The position numbers and the translations under genes were made by a program. Of a stretch of DNA of 64,000 nt, positions 29,215 through 39,700 are shown piece after piece (the first letter of the stretch is position 1; each line of letters begins with the position of its first letter). The stretch spans positions 5,152,775 through 5,216,774 of the forward strand of contig CM075104.1 of the NCBI GenBank assembly GCA_037576195.1, given 5' to 3'. This stretch comes from Phytoseiulus persimilis. Lineage: Eukaryota > Arthropoda > Arachnida > Mesostigmata > Phytoseiidae. The notes beneath the pieces were generated by a model. The model made no database searches and was not told the origin of the DNA. It saw only the letters and a list, made by a program, of their open reading frames with translations.

Positions 29215-30421
29215 ATGCCAACAAGAGTTGAAGAGGTGAGTCCTCCAGCATTGTCTGAACGCTCGGAACCTAAATTGTGGAACGTCAGAGGCACTTCCGC
29301 TAAATCAGTAGTGCTCGACCGCTTTTTTTTTGGAAGACTCGGAAATCATTATGCACTTCCCTCCTCTCGTGAGCTGTGGCTGCCGTTTGATATGTGTCGC
29401 CGAGTTGCCCTGCATTGAACTCACTATTTGAACTTCATTCTCCGTAAAATTGGATTCCGGCTCTCTATCAAGCTCCGACCGGCTAACGTGTCACAACATT
29501 GTTCCATACCTAACTTGAAGAGAGAATCTGATTCCAGCTTAAGTCGGACATCGATGAGCTTCGTAAGTTGATGGAAGTAGCCTCGCGCGTGAAAGTCAAA
29601 GATGTCCTCAGCATCGAGTTGCGCAAGATGGAGACAACTCTGGTCTTGTTGAAGGAAACTGCGGAGCACCAGTCCGGTTCAACCGCGGTGAGCAAATCAT
29701 CGAACATCGCGAAACAGATCCCCACTGAGAAGATAAGGAACTATGGTGAGTTCAGAGTGCCTGCGAGTGTGGTCGCTGAGAATTCCAACCAAGTCTTGCT
29801 TCCGATCGCCATACGCTCTTTCGAGCAACGATGGAGATTATTTGGAAGTGAGCAATCTGACGGCTAGGGCGGTAGAACAGCTCGACGCCTGAGCATTGTA
29901 CTGAACAATATCTCATTCTGAAATTGCCGAAAATGACTCAGGAATGCTTCTATCTCCTAGCGTGGGACCAATCGGATAAATTCGTCAAGTTCTACCTAAC
30001 TGTTCCTGGGGTTCACCATCTCGACGCAAACCTGATCTCGCTCACAAGCACCGAAACGAGTGTCTCGCTCACTGTCTCGGCGCCCGAAAAAGTCAGCACT
30101 TTCAACATCGACAAACTCCTCAACACCGTCATCCCCGAGGAATCGTATCACAAAGTCAAACCGGATAGTGTTATTATTTTCTTGAAGAAGAAACAAGCCG
30201 ACAAATGGCCCTTCATCACCAAGACTGAGAAGGAAATCAAAGAAGGCCGCGACGCCAAGTTCACTCCGGATGACAAGTCGACTGATCCATCAGAGGGACT
30301 CATGGGCATGATGAAAAAGCTCTACCAAGACGGTGACGATGAGATGAAGAGGACGATCGCGAAAGCTTGGACGCAAAGCCGGTCCGATGGATCGTCTTCA
30401 CTCTCTCCGGATTTCCTCTGA
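29215..30421 (+). CDS. CACYBP: Calcyclin-binding protein / Siah-interacting protein
   Basis: Adaptor that links Siah-type E3 ligase activity to SCF-dependent degradation and binds S100 proteins in animals. Three exons: 29215-29235, 29538-29745 and 29961-30421, with introns of 302 and 215 bp and GT-AG borders, in phases 0 and 1. The product is 229 residues; human CACYBP is 228. Exon 1 encodes only MPTRVEE. Exon 2 gives the helical N-terminal dimerisation region (LKSDIDELRKLMEVASR). Exon 3 starts inside NYAWDQSDKFVKFYLTV, the start of the CS domain (about residues 75-165). It ends with the SGS domain: STDPSEGLMGMMKKLYQDG, then DEMKRTIAKAWTQSR, nearly identical to the vertebrate motif. The very short first exon was chosen because its donor GTGAGT and the fit to the conserved N terminus are both good. 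AATAAA at 30622. Confidence 0.95.
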
Positions 30422-30621
30422 ACAATCGGCACTCCCTGTGGTCTGCTCGAGTATTTATGTACACAGGGTTTGGGTCCCTCGCAAGAAATCACGACGCGCT
30501 CTGAATTGGTTGGTGTAAGTCTCGAAAGCGACTCTATATGTATCCGTGGCGCGGGTCGTGAGAGAGTTTCGGATAGCTACCTTCTGGGAAAATCAGACGC
30601 CAGGGAATCGAGCGCTTACTG

Positions 30622-30627
30622 AATAAA
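30622..30627 (+). promoter_or_regulatory. Poly(A) signal of CACYBP
   Basis: AATAAA lies 200 nt past the CACYBP stop. The opposing SURF6 signal is only 41 nt further on, so both transcripts should end in the same short interval. Confidence 0.7.
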
Positions 30628-30668
30628 AGCATGCCCGGTCTTGTTGAAAGAAAAAGAACGATTCCGTC

Positions 30669-30674
30669 TTTATT
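30669..30674 (-). promoter_or_regulatory. Poly(A) signal of SURF6
   Basis: Minus-strand AATAAA lies 56 nt past the SURF6 stop codon. It faces the CACYBP signal at 30622. Confidence 0.7.
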
Positions 30675-30730
30675 TACAGTCCACACAAGTGTACATGTTG
30701 ACAACGCGAACTCCTAACCGTACGCAACAA

Positions 30731-32329
30731 TCAGAATCCGGGTACGTTCAGAACCCGTCCTTTCTTCGACAACTTCCTCAACTTATTGCCCACTTTCTGT
30801 TCGCGTCGGGCTTGTAAGTTCGCCTTGCGTTTAGCTTGACGTTCATCTTGCTGTTTCTTCACCGTGTCCTGGCGAGCTGCCCATTTCTTCTTCGACCTCT
30901 CTTTGAGTTTCTCTCTTTTCTTGATGGACTTCCTCAGCATTTCCGCGTCATTCTTCTTCTTGATTCCTTTTGACCTATCGATAGCATCCAGCCATGCCGC
31001 TTTCTCTTCTATTTCAGTTGCTTTGCTTGGGTCCGACTCCTGCAAAGATTCACAGGTCATAGCATAGTACAATTCCAAGAGATAATTGAATATGTGGGAG
31101 CGACTCAATTCGAGCTTCCTTCTACTTTTGCGCTCTTGATTACTCTCCTTCGAACCGGACAACCGCGGCGTTTACCTTCAGTTCCTCGAGCTTCTTCTGC
31201 TTCGCTTCGACGAACTCGAGCTGCTTCTTGTAACCCTTGAGCCCCTTGACGTTGGTCATCTTCTTGAGCGCCTTGTTGTTGGCTATCGGTGTGTCTGGGG
31301 CGCCGTTGTTGCTGAAATCGAACTTGCTGAAGACCATCTTGCCCTCAGAATTGAAAACGGCCTTCGGATTGCCACTCGGAGCGGGCGTGGTTTGGTCAAC
31401 CTCCATGCTCTCTTCGGTTCTCGACTTTCCATCTGTGAACATAACCCAGCTCAGTGATTTTGATTTGGACCTCCCGGTAATTGAGAACTCCTTCGCGAAG
31501 ATGATCAGATCGCTCACTTTTAACTTGATTCCCTGTTCCCCGCTTATTTTTCTGCTGGCGCAGTTTCTCGATTTCCCGACGGGCTCGGATCTGTTCCAGA
31601 TCGCGCCCGGACTTCATTTTTTCAATCTTCTGTCGCAAGCTCTGCTGGAGTGCTTCGATCGAGGACGCTTTGTCCAACGCCGGCGAGTGTAGCGTACCCT
31701 GTTTACTCACTGCAAAACATTAAAGCCTACAGTAATTCTCCACACATGGATCTAGCCTTGAATATGCTGAAACGGCTCGCTGCCTAAGAGCTTGAATGGA
31801 TTTCCTCACTCACGCAAGGTCAGTCTGTCTTTCTTGATCTTCTTGTTCTGTTTTTGACGAATCCCTTTTTCTTCCGCATCTACTTCTTCGAGGATTCGCA
31901 AAACGCTCTTGTTGATGGCGGGATTCAACTTTGCGAATTTGTGCTTCCCAGCTTGACCAAGTTTGCCGAACCGTTGACTTCCTCCTGTAGCAATCAACGA
32001 TGGGATGATTTGAGATAAGTTGAGTGAATTGAGATTCTCACGCAGTTCATGTCAGCTCGGAAACAGCTGCGATGTATTCATGTTCTTACTGTCGCTGTGG
32101 GAAGACCCTCCCAAATTAGAGAACAGCCACCAAAAAGTTGACTACAAGGACGTAACTCACCAAGTGCACTCTCTGTTGTTTCCAAGATCTTCTCGCGAAT
32201 CTCCTTGACAGTGTCTTGGTCGAAATAGAATTTTGCAGGGATCGTGTTGACCAAGGAACAGAAAAACGCATCATCGCTTCGAATCCGTTCGAGGGCACTG
32301 CCTTCCGGCGTTGTCTCGATAGGAGCCAT
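30731..32329 (-). CDS. SURF6: Surfeit locus protein 6 (ribosome biogenesis factor)
   Basis: Nucleolar RNA-binding protein (yeast Rrp14) needed for ribosomal subunit assembly. Five exons on the minus strand: 32161-32329, 31814-31984, 31518-31709, 31176-31432 and 30731-31039, with introns of 176, 104, 85 and 136 bp and GT-AG borders, in phases 1,1,1,0. The product is 365 residues; human SURF6 is 361. It starts at ATG 32329 (MAPIETTPEGSALERIR). Exon 3 carries SIEALQQSLRQKIEKMK, matching the RLHEKI-type helix. Exon 4 carries GKMVFSKFDFS (vertebrate GLIFNKVEVS) and VKGLKGYKKQLEFVEAKQ. Exon 5 carries the SURF6 domain: EEKAAWLDAIDRSKGIKKKN, KSIKKREKLKERSKKKW and VKKQQDERQAKRKANLQ. The basic coiled-coil character is as expected for a nucleolar protein. 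It is convergent with CACYBP and divergent from Ro60. Confidence 0.94.
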
Positions 32330-33863
32330 TCCTAATTTCGGGGCAGGACGGACACTCTGACACAGCGGAGTGTACTTCAGATTGGAAAAGGACTAGTGCA
32401 TGAAATTCGACATTCCACCAGAGACCACGTTTCTCGTGCGTGTATTGAACAGTCGATCGGGGGAGAGGAGCTCGACGGAGCGCCCTGGGCGCGCAGACAG
32501 CAGCACGTGGCCTTCTGCAGAAAATGTAAACAAGCAGATAACTACCAAAACTCGGATCTCTCAGCGACACCGGGATTGAAACGCTCTGAATTGCTAGAAA
32601 TATCTCCGATCCCAAGATTTCACATCGGGTTTGACGAAAAAAATGTATTTGAGCACTTTCGCTGCAGATGAAGCAAAATCGCCTTAGATGCGGGGACGCC
32701 TCCATTTTGAAGAGATTATTTACAAACAGCGTTGAGCCAGATCGCTGGTGGTGCTGCTGCCACTACGACTGTGGAAGCTGCGCATCGGACACCTCACACT
32801 TCCTCAGGTCGACTAAGTCACCTCGGTACGTTCTTGTGTTATGAATCCTGAGCTGGAGGGTGTATCAGCTGCGTGAGTCGTGTGGAAGCGCCCTCGGACT
32901 CCGTAACTCAATTTTCCCCAGCAGTCTTGTCTTTAAAACGATTCTCGCAGCTACTGAGGTCTTGAAGTACGAACAGCTGATCTCTACTCTGAAGTGACGG
33001 CTACCGTCGTCGATTTTTCATCGACGTTCCGAGAGAAGATGACAATAAAAAACATGAAAATTGCGATTTCGCAAGCGATGGATTCTTTTTCCTGACAATC
33101 TAATTCCGTTGGACGACTTCTGAAGGCCAGTCATCCGCCACTCCATATGGATATATGCGTGGTTCCAAGTGAGCTCAGTCGCTCTCAAATGAATGCCTCA
33201 AACTCAAGATACCCGTCAGAGCTGCCAGGTAGTTCTCTCCGGGATGAAAATCCAGCTAGACGTAGTGGGAACGATTTTTGCTGATGGTTCCCGACGTGTC
33301 TGAGCGTATCGCGCTCGCTGAAGGTTTCGTGTACCTTTTCCGCCGCCGACTCCGGAGTGAATGTTCACCCAGACGATGAACGATATTTCCCCATCTTTCG
33401 TTGCTGTCCATGAGTGAGGCTTTTCTCCGATTGAGCGGAGCATCAAAAATTGGAGTGTGTGCTCACAATAAATCGGTGGCTGTTTCTGCGGGGGAGTACT
33501 TGAATTTCCCCCATGATATTCGGTTCAGAACTTTGCAAGGAGCATGAAATCCTTCGCCTTCGAATTTCCGCGACGACTTAGCACCCTGGTTCGTAATGAG
33601 CTCTGTGTGGAAACTGTGCCAACTTTTCCCTCTCTCTCCCAATCCTGATCACCGCACTGGGAACTTGACTCATCTCAGATCGGAGCTGATTGCTCAGAGC
33701 TCGAGGCGGTCGGAAAGTGATCCCGTGCGGTGTGAAGTGCAGCGTTCCGAGAGTCTTGAATTTGAATCCACACTGAATTTCAAGAGTGAAATCTATCGAG
33801 AAAGCTAGCGGACATCACGGACTGTTTGGCACTGGAACCGGTGAAGATTCCTCATTGCAGGAG
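32330..33863. other. Divergent intergenic region between SURF6 and Ro60
   Basis: About 1.5 kb holding the promoters and any non-coding first exon of the two outward-facing genes. No long ORF has domain character. The Ro60 start codon lies just after a good acceptor (cattgcag at 33853-33860), so an untranslated first exon of Ro60 probably lies here. Confidence 0.5.
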
Positions 33864-36716
33864 ATGTCAGCCGCATCTCCAGGAGAGGACATTACGTGGA
33901 AGAGGCTCCAACGGTTCCTCTTCATGGGGAGTGAGAGCAATCGTTATCTCCGGACCAAGGGTCATCCTTGCATCGACAACGCGTTCACTATCAAAGAGCT
34001 CATCCACCGAGGCCGTGGTCTCGATGTTGTTGTTCTAATTCTGCGATACGCCACAGAACGAATCTCAATCTGTCCAGAGGCGCTAGCGTTCTCCCTGGCC
34101 GTCTGTGCCCAATCAACAGACCTCGTGAGTAATTTCAAGCCCAGATTTTGAGAACAGAACGATGAATCCACATCGGACGCAGCGCATCTTTCTAGACCTG
34201 TGGGGCCTGACATCCAAGTCTCTCAAAGAATGAGTCCGCTGCCTCCGATCGCAGTCTCCGAGACTTCATCGATTCCAGGGTACTAAAAGCGCTGCGTACG
34301 GCGCTCTGAAACAAGTGTGCAATAATTCTGCGAGTCTCTTCGCTTTTACGAAGTACATGGAAGACACCCAACGTCCGTTGACCACGGGTTGGGGTCGAGC
34401 ACATCGCTCGTCAGTCAAGAAATGGTATTTGAGTCATAACACCCGGGAATTGGCTGAACTGGTCACCAAAACGGTCTCTCGATACAGATGGTCTCACCGC
34501 GACGTACTTAGATTGGCTCACGTGAAACCACCTTCATTAGGTGAGTTCCAGTTCAACGATTGAGTTCTTCAGTCATTCTGAGCTCCGGGGGCTCGTTAGT
34601 TTTTTTTTTGTCGTTTCTATTTCTCGAATTTCTATCGTGAAATCGACATGGGACGGTTTGAAACCCGAACCCGAAGAATGTTGCATGGAACCGAGACCTG
34701 ATGGCGCTCGGAACAGGAGGTACTAACCTAACCCTTGTCGTTGCAGGAGTTTCGTGCGTATTTCGATACGTTTCCAGAGGATTCTACGAGGCCAAGGAAA
34801 AATACGGCGCTTGTGACGATCTGGACGTCAAAGAGGCTTTGACGTATCTTCAAGCTGTCCACGATTTAAAACAAGCGCCATCAGCAGCGCAAGCGGCGAA
34901 AATTATGAAGAGTTATCCCTTGGCCGTAAGTCTACCAACTCCAGTGTTTGGGCAATCATAATTTTCGAACTTTGGGATTCCTGTATGATCGATTGAAAGT
35001 GCCGTAAGCGGATGGGGACTTTTGAAGGGTCCATGAAGAGCTGCGAGAATTCGGAGTTATTCAGTTTTTGTCGTTCCAGGTGGAGCATATACCAACACAA
35101 TACCTGCATGCGCGAGATGTGTGGTTGGCGTGCATTTCGCGGGCACCTATAGAAACGATCTTAGAATGGCTCCCTCATCTTGCTCATAACAACCTCCTCA
35201 GACCAAGCTTAGGTTTACTGCGACTGATTATGCAAAGGTTTGTGGGTATTCTTCAATATTTGTCGGTAACAGTTTTCTGAAGTTCCGAAGAATCGAAACC
35301 GATTCACTCGTTCTAGCAGCTTCATAAGCCGATTCATTTGGTCCGCATCAAAATGCGAAGCAGAAAATAATGTAGCATGGGAACATGTCATCTGGTCCTA
35401 TGTCTCTTCGAGAAACGCTTCGATTTCATGTCCTTCATAACCTCGACACGGCCGAACCCCATCTGAGGAACTTCGGCCGTGGGAGCAACCCAGGGCTCCA
35501 TCGAGTCGCCGAGTTGAGCGTGGATTTTTCTCCTCTGACGTGCATGACGAGAGCTCGCTTTCAGGATAAGTAGCGATGTCGTTATGACAAACTGCCCGTG
35601 GGACCCTTGTGCCACCTATGTCCTCATGAGGACCATATGTTCAACTTCGATACACGTGACCCTTCCGCCAACACCGGAAGTGCCACCAACGGCGCGGCAG
35701 CTCCAGGAAATTTTGTTCAATCTCCACATGGCATCTTTCAAGGTGAGAACCGAAAATACCAAGCGAAGTTGGGAGGAGATCCCTAATGTATGAGGGGTCA
35801 GGGTGGTCAGCCTGCATTCCGCGGGCACCTATTGGAACGATCTTGGAATGGCTCCCTTCACGGTTTACGATGGGTTTGGGATTTTTCAGCGCATGCGACC
35901 CACACATAAGAACTATCTGATAGTGACCGACGTGGGTAATGGAATGTGGCATAGTGGTTCGGCTGCCCATCCGGTCACAGCAATTGAAGCGTCGATCTTG
36001 CTGGCCATGTCATTGTGTCGGCAAGAGGGACTCGTCGGAGGCAGAGTACAGGCTCTGGCTTTCAGTCGAACCGGTCTACACGATCTCGGAATAAATAAGA
36101 AAATGACGATGGCCGATCTCCTTGAGCGATGCGAGGAAGTCGATCCAGGCACAGCTAGTCTTTGTTTACCTCTCAGGTAACGTGGAAATGTCCTCTTAAT
36201 CCTCTGGCAAGTTCCCCTCTGCCCCGATTCTATCGGTGTTGGGGTTGAAAAACCGCGGGTTTCCTTCCGGATCGAGCTGAAACACTAAGATGAGAATTTT
36301 CTCCCTTTGCGTGACAGATGGGCTTCTCAACGGAACAACGAATTCGATGTCGTGATAGTGTGCACTGATCGACAATGCAATACGGTTGATACTGTACATC
36401 CTGCTGAGGCTCTCAAGGACTATCGTCGGATTTGTAATGTTCCTGATGCCAAGTGAGTGTTCGCCCAGATTCGAAGCATTTCGTCGAACGAATTTCTTTC
36501 AATCGAGCTGGAATCGCCTCCATACGTCAGCGTCGGGTTAACTCGATTCCACCGAGCAAATCCTAACTCTTGATCCTCCACAGATACGTAACGTGTGCGT
36601 GGTTCTCGAAAGGTTTCGCCGTCGCGCCACCAGATGAATCGGGAATGCTAGATGTATGCTGTTTCGATGAGAGCATTATCAAGATCATTGTCAACTTCGC
36701 TCTCGACAACATCTAG
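33864..36716 (+). CDS. RO60: Ro60 / TROVE-domain RNA-binding protein
   Basis: Ring-shaped binder of Y RNAs and misfolded small RNAs. Eight coding exons: 33864-34124, 34279-34540, 34747-34925, 35080-35237, 35565-35742, 35890-36176, 36318-36452 and 36584-36716. All borders are GT-AG, phases are consistent throughout, and introns are 131-327 bp. The product is 530 residues; human RO60 is 538. The TROVE part (about 8-345) shows KRLQRFLFMGSESNRYL, CPEALAFSLAVCAQ, RYRWSHRDVLRLAHVKPPS and EWLPHLAHNN. The vWA part (about 350-530) ends with APPDESGMLDVCCFDESII, matching human DPDDRGMLDMCGFD. The MIDAS site DVSAS of human Ro60 is DVGNG here (Asp360, Gly362, Gly364), so metal binding is probably lost; the later VIVCTD Asp is kept. 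Exon 5 is the least certain in sequence match, but its phases fit exactly. Intron 5 (35743-35889) holds a decayed partial copy of exon 4. Confidence 0.93.
35803..35860 (+). repeat. Decayed partial duplicate of Ro60 exon 4 inside an intron
   Basis: The intron between 35743 and 35889 contains a ~58-bp copy of 35121-35178, the middle of the exon ending at 35237. Both share cgcgggcacctat, gaacgatctt or aaacgatctt, and gaatggctccct, with roughly 85% identity by eye. It lacks splice borders of its own and is not coding. Confidence 0.75.
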
Positions 36717-39700
36717 ACCTAGATGAATAATGTTGTTCGTTTTGTGATGGCCCACACAGAAATCGAGGTCAATCATCACTTCCTAAGGAAAAGACTGCGC
36801 TATACTTCTGAGACTGAGAAGGAATCGCTCCGAATGACCCCTATTTTAAGCCTTTATCCTGACTATCAGTCTGAAATGTTGGTGCCTATGTGGTTACGGG
36901 AGCAGCGAAGACGACGCTGAGCTCGACAGACTCAACTTTTTATGAAATTCTGTGTTGGAGCCTCACTGCGTCGATTTTGGTTGGTTTCGGAGACCGATGC
37001 CGTTCACTGTTGTACCCACCACTCCCGTGGATATATTTTCGAAACTCTGATCATTATAGATGAGCGATCACGGTGGAGCTGTACGTTGGGAATGTGTGTG
37101 GATTTTGTAGAATAACATCGCACCCGGACCCCATTAGGCCATCCTGAACAAATCTCGCGTCTAATTGGCTCTGTCGTCTGTACATTTGAATCAGCGGTTC
37201 TTTTGACCACGTGTTAAGCCTTGGGGATTCGAAGCGGATCCTTCACAGTTGAGCTTTGTTACATCTCCGCAACCTCCGAGTTGTAAAGACCACTCCAGAT
37301 AGGCTGCTGGAGATTGATTCCTAGGTACCTGACCAGCACGACGTGCATGGATACATCATCGGAGATACTTCGCTCTTTCCGGTGGCCCCCGCTAGTTGTT
37401 CTCGAACTCGGTCGTTCCATCTCGTCGTGGAGATATGCAGGCACGGCCGGCCACTATCATCTCCGAGCAAGCGTGATTTCCAAGATACCATTCGGTCCAT
37501 TCTTGTCTTCGTGACCGGCGTCGCGAACCTGCCCGTGGAAATCGGAGATTCTCCGGAGAAACCAATGTGATACCGATCGACGTTGATTTGGCTAGTGATA
37601 GTCTCGAGAAACCGATGAGGATGAGTCGGACATCTGCCATTGGGCGACTGCGTCCGTCGAGTAGGCTCGATGGTTAGCCCGGAATAGGTTTGTGGAGATC
37701 CCGCCGGGTCCTGGAGACTGTATTTCGAGCTAGACTCGATGGAATATTGTATGTCTTTCTGTTCATAGCTTCTAGAGATAGCTTACGTTTAAGTGTTTCT
37801 GCACACAAAAGAGGTCATACGTTTGACAGAATCTCGAGACCCTCGCAGACGCAGACGAAACCACGGAGCTTCAGAGTGCGGATTGAATGTTGTGGATCTG
37901 GGAGGCTCGAATTTGCGAATCTCCGAACGTTCATTTCTCCAACGACACTGAACCAGTTGTTTGCGCCCAGCTTGGGAAACCGTTTGCCCTGAAATTCTCC
38001 GCTGATTCGATTGAGTCGAAACCTTTCCGGTTCCCAAGCATTTGATCGCGATGAGATTGGAAACAGGGCTGCTCTCACGCGAATTCGAGAATTATTCGTG
38101 GAGAATGAAGGGCTAGGATATTCGCTCCTCAAGAGGAACCTTCACTCGCATCTGCACTCTTCCAGCTCCCGGTCGATTTTTTTGGGGCCCCAACAGCGAT
38201 AGATGAGCTTCGCGTCTCTACATCACGTACAATAAGATAAACTGAGAACCAGGAGTTCGAAGGGAATCGAGATTGCATCGGTGCACATGTTCTATACTGG
38301 TTGATCTGACTCACGTCCGGTTGAACTTCTATGCACACTGCTTCAGTTCACTGCTGTGCGCCTGCTTGAGCTGTGAAAACTGTGAAGTGAGAGCTGAGCT
38401 CGTTGAGTTATGCGGGGAGAAACTCTTGTTCCTCCTCAAAAATACTTGTTTCGAAGAAAATAACCCTGCCATCTGCCGAGACTACCACTGAGTTGACAAA
38501 TCGATCAGCGTGATGTCTGAGTTGAGTTTTTCGGAATGAGGACATTCTGTTGAACAAATATTTAAAATAAAGAGAAAGAATCCCGAAATGCATTCGGAGT
38601 TGCCTCGTCCATTGTGGTCGCGTGCACGACAAACATCGATGCACCGTAGACTCGAGTTAAAACGGCCCAGAACTCGTTTCGGTTCCCGCCAGGGTGACGC
38701 TATACTGCAACGCTGGGATTCCGAGGAGGGATGTGGCTCGCTTCGCCGTAATGGTCGAACTGAAGCTTATGTGTCCCGCTCATCGCACCAAGGAGGAGAA
38801 TCAAGCGTCAAGGTAGTTGGAGCGTGACCGGCTGAAGCGACGAGCGAACAGAAGGTATTAGTGGTTAATACCGCAATCCAGGAATGGACGAGAGCCCTCG
38901 CTCGCCCGCACGGCCGCTAGCTTGCAGGGTGATGTTGGTGGTGATGGTAGGAGTGGTCGCGTGAAATTGCGTGGAAAGACTTTCTCTTGCGACTCGGTTA
39001 ATTGCACAGTACGCCAACTACGGCATTCGTTAGGCAGTTGCTCCGGCTGGCCCTGGGATGGTAATGACTTCGACGATCCTTTTCCGCCTGCGTGCCTGCT
39101 TGCCTGCTTTCCTGGCCGGACGTTCTGTCCGAACTATTCCCGTTTCCACTGCTCACAGATACCTGGAACCCTGGAACGAAATCTTTGGATCATCCGCGGC
39201 CGTTCACTCCAGCGCTTTCCGCAGGAGCCCAAATGACGAACCATCCCATATTTCGGCGTAGAATCATCGCTGCATCATCTTGAGACATGGACCTTTCATA
39301 TTGCGGTGGTTACCTTTGCAAAATTCTGTCCATCAGCGAACCGCATATTTCCTCAGAGATCGTATCCGATCGTCGTGGGAGTGAATATCAGTTCAAGCGC
39401 GTTCAGGATGCAGGGACCAACCATTCTCCCACATTATTGGTGGTTTCCAGAGCGTAGGCCTTCAACTCGTGAACCTTTAGCTGGAAGAGAAGCGCCAGTC
39501 ACGTTCTGAGGTTCTGGAGGTCTTCAAGAGTTTGCTGGTCCCTCGGGCTGTGATCTCGTGCCCTACTTCTTGGCCCTATATCTTCCCTGCAACCAAAGCG
39601 TAGAGCACAGCCTGTTTACCCTTCGTGGTCTCTACTTGCAGGGCTCCCATGATGGATTCGGCAGCGAGTACATTCCGGCGGGGCTGGGAACGGATCGTTT

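Noticed and set aside
35385-35573. LRFHVLHNLDT reading as a Ro60 exon
   Set aside because: No acceptor gives the required phase after the 35237 donor. The exon at 35565-35742 fits phase on both sides and covers the homologous block.
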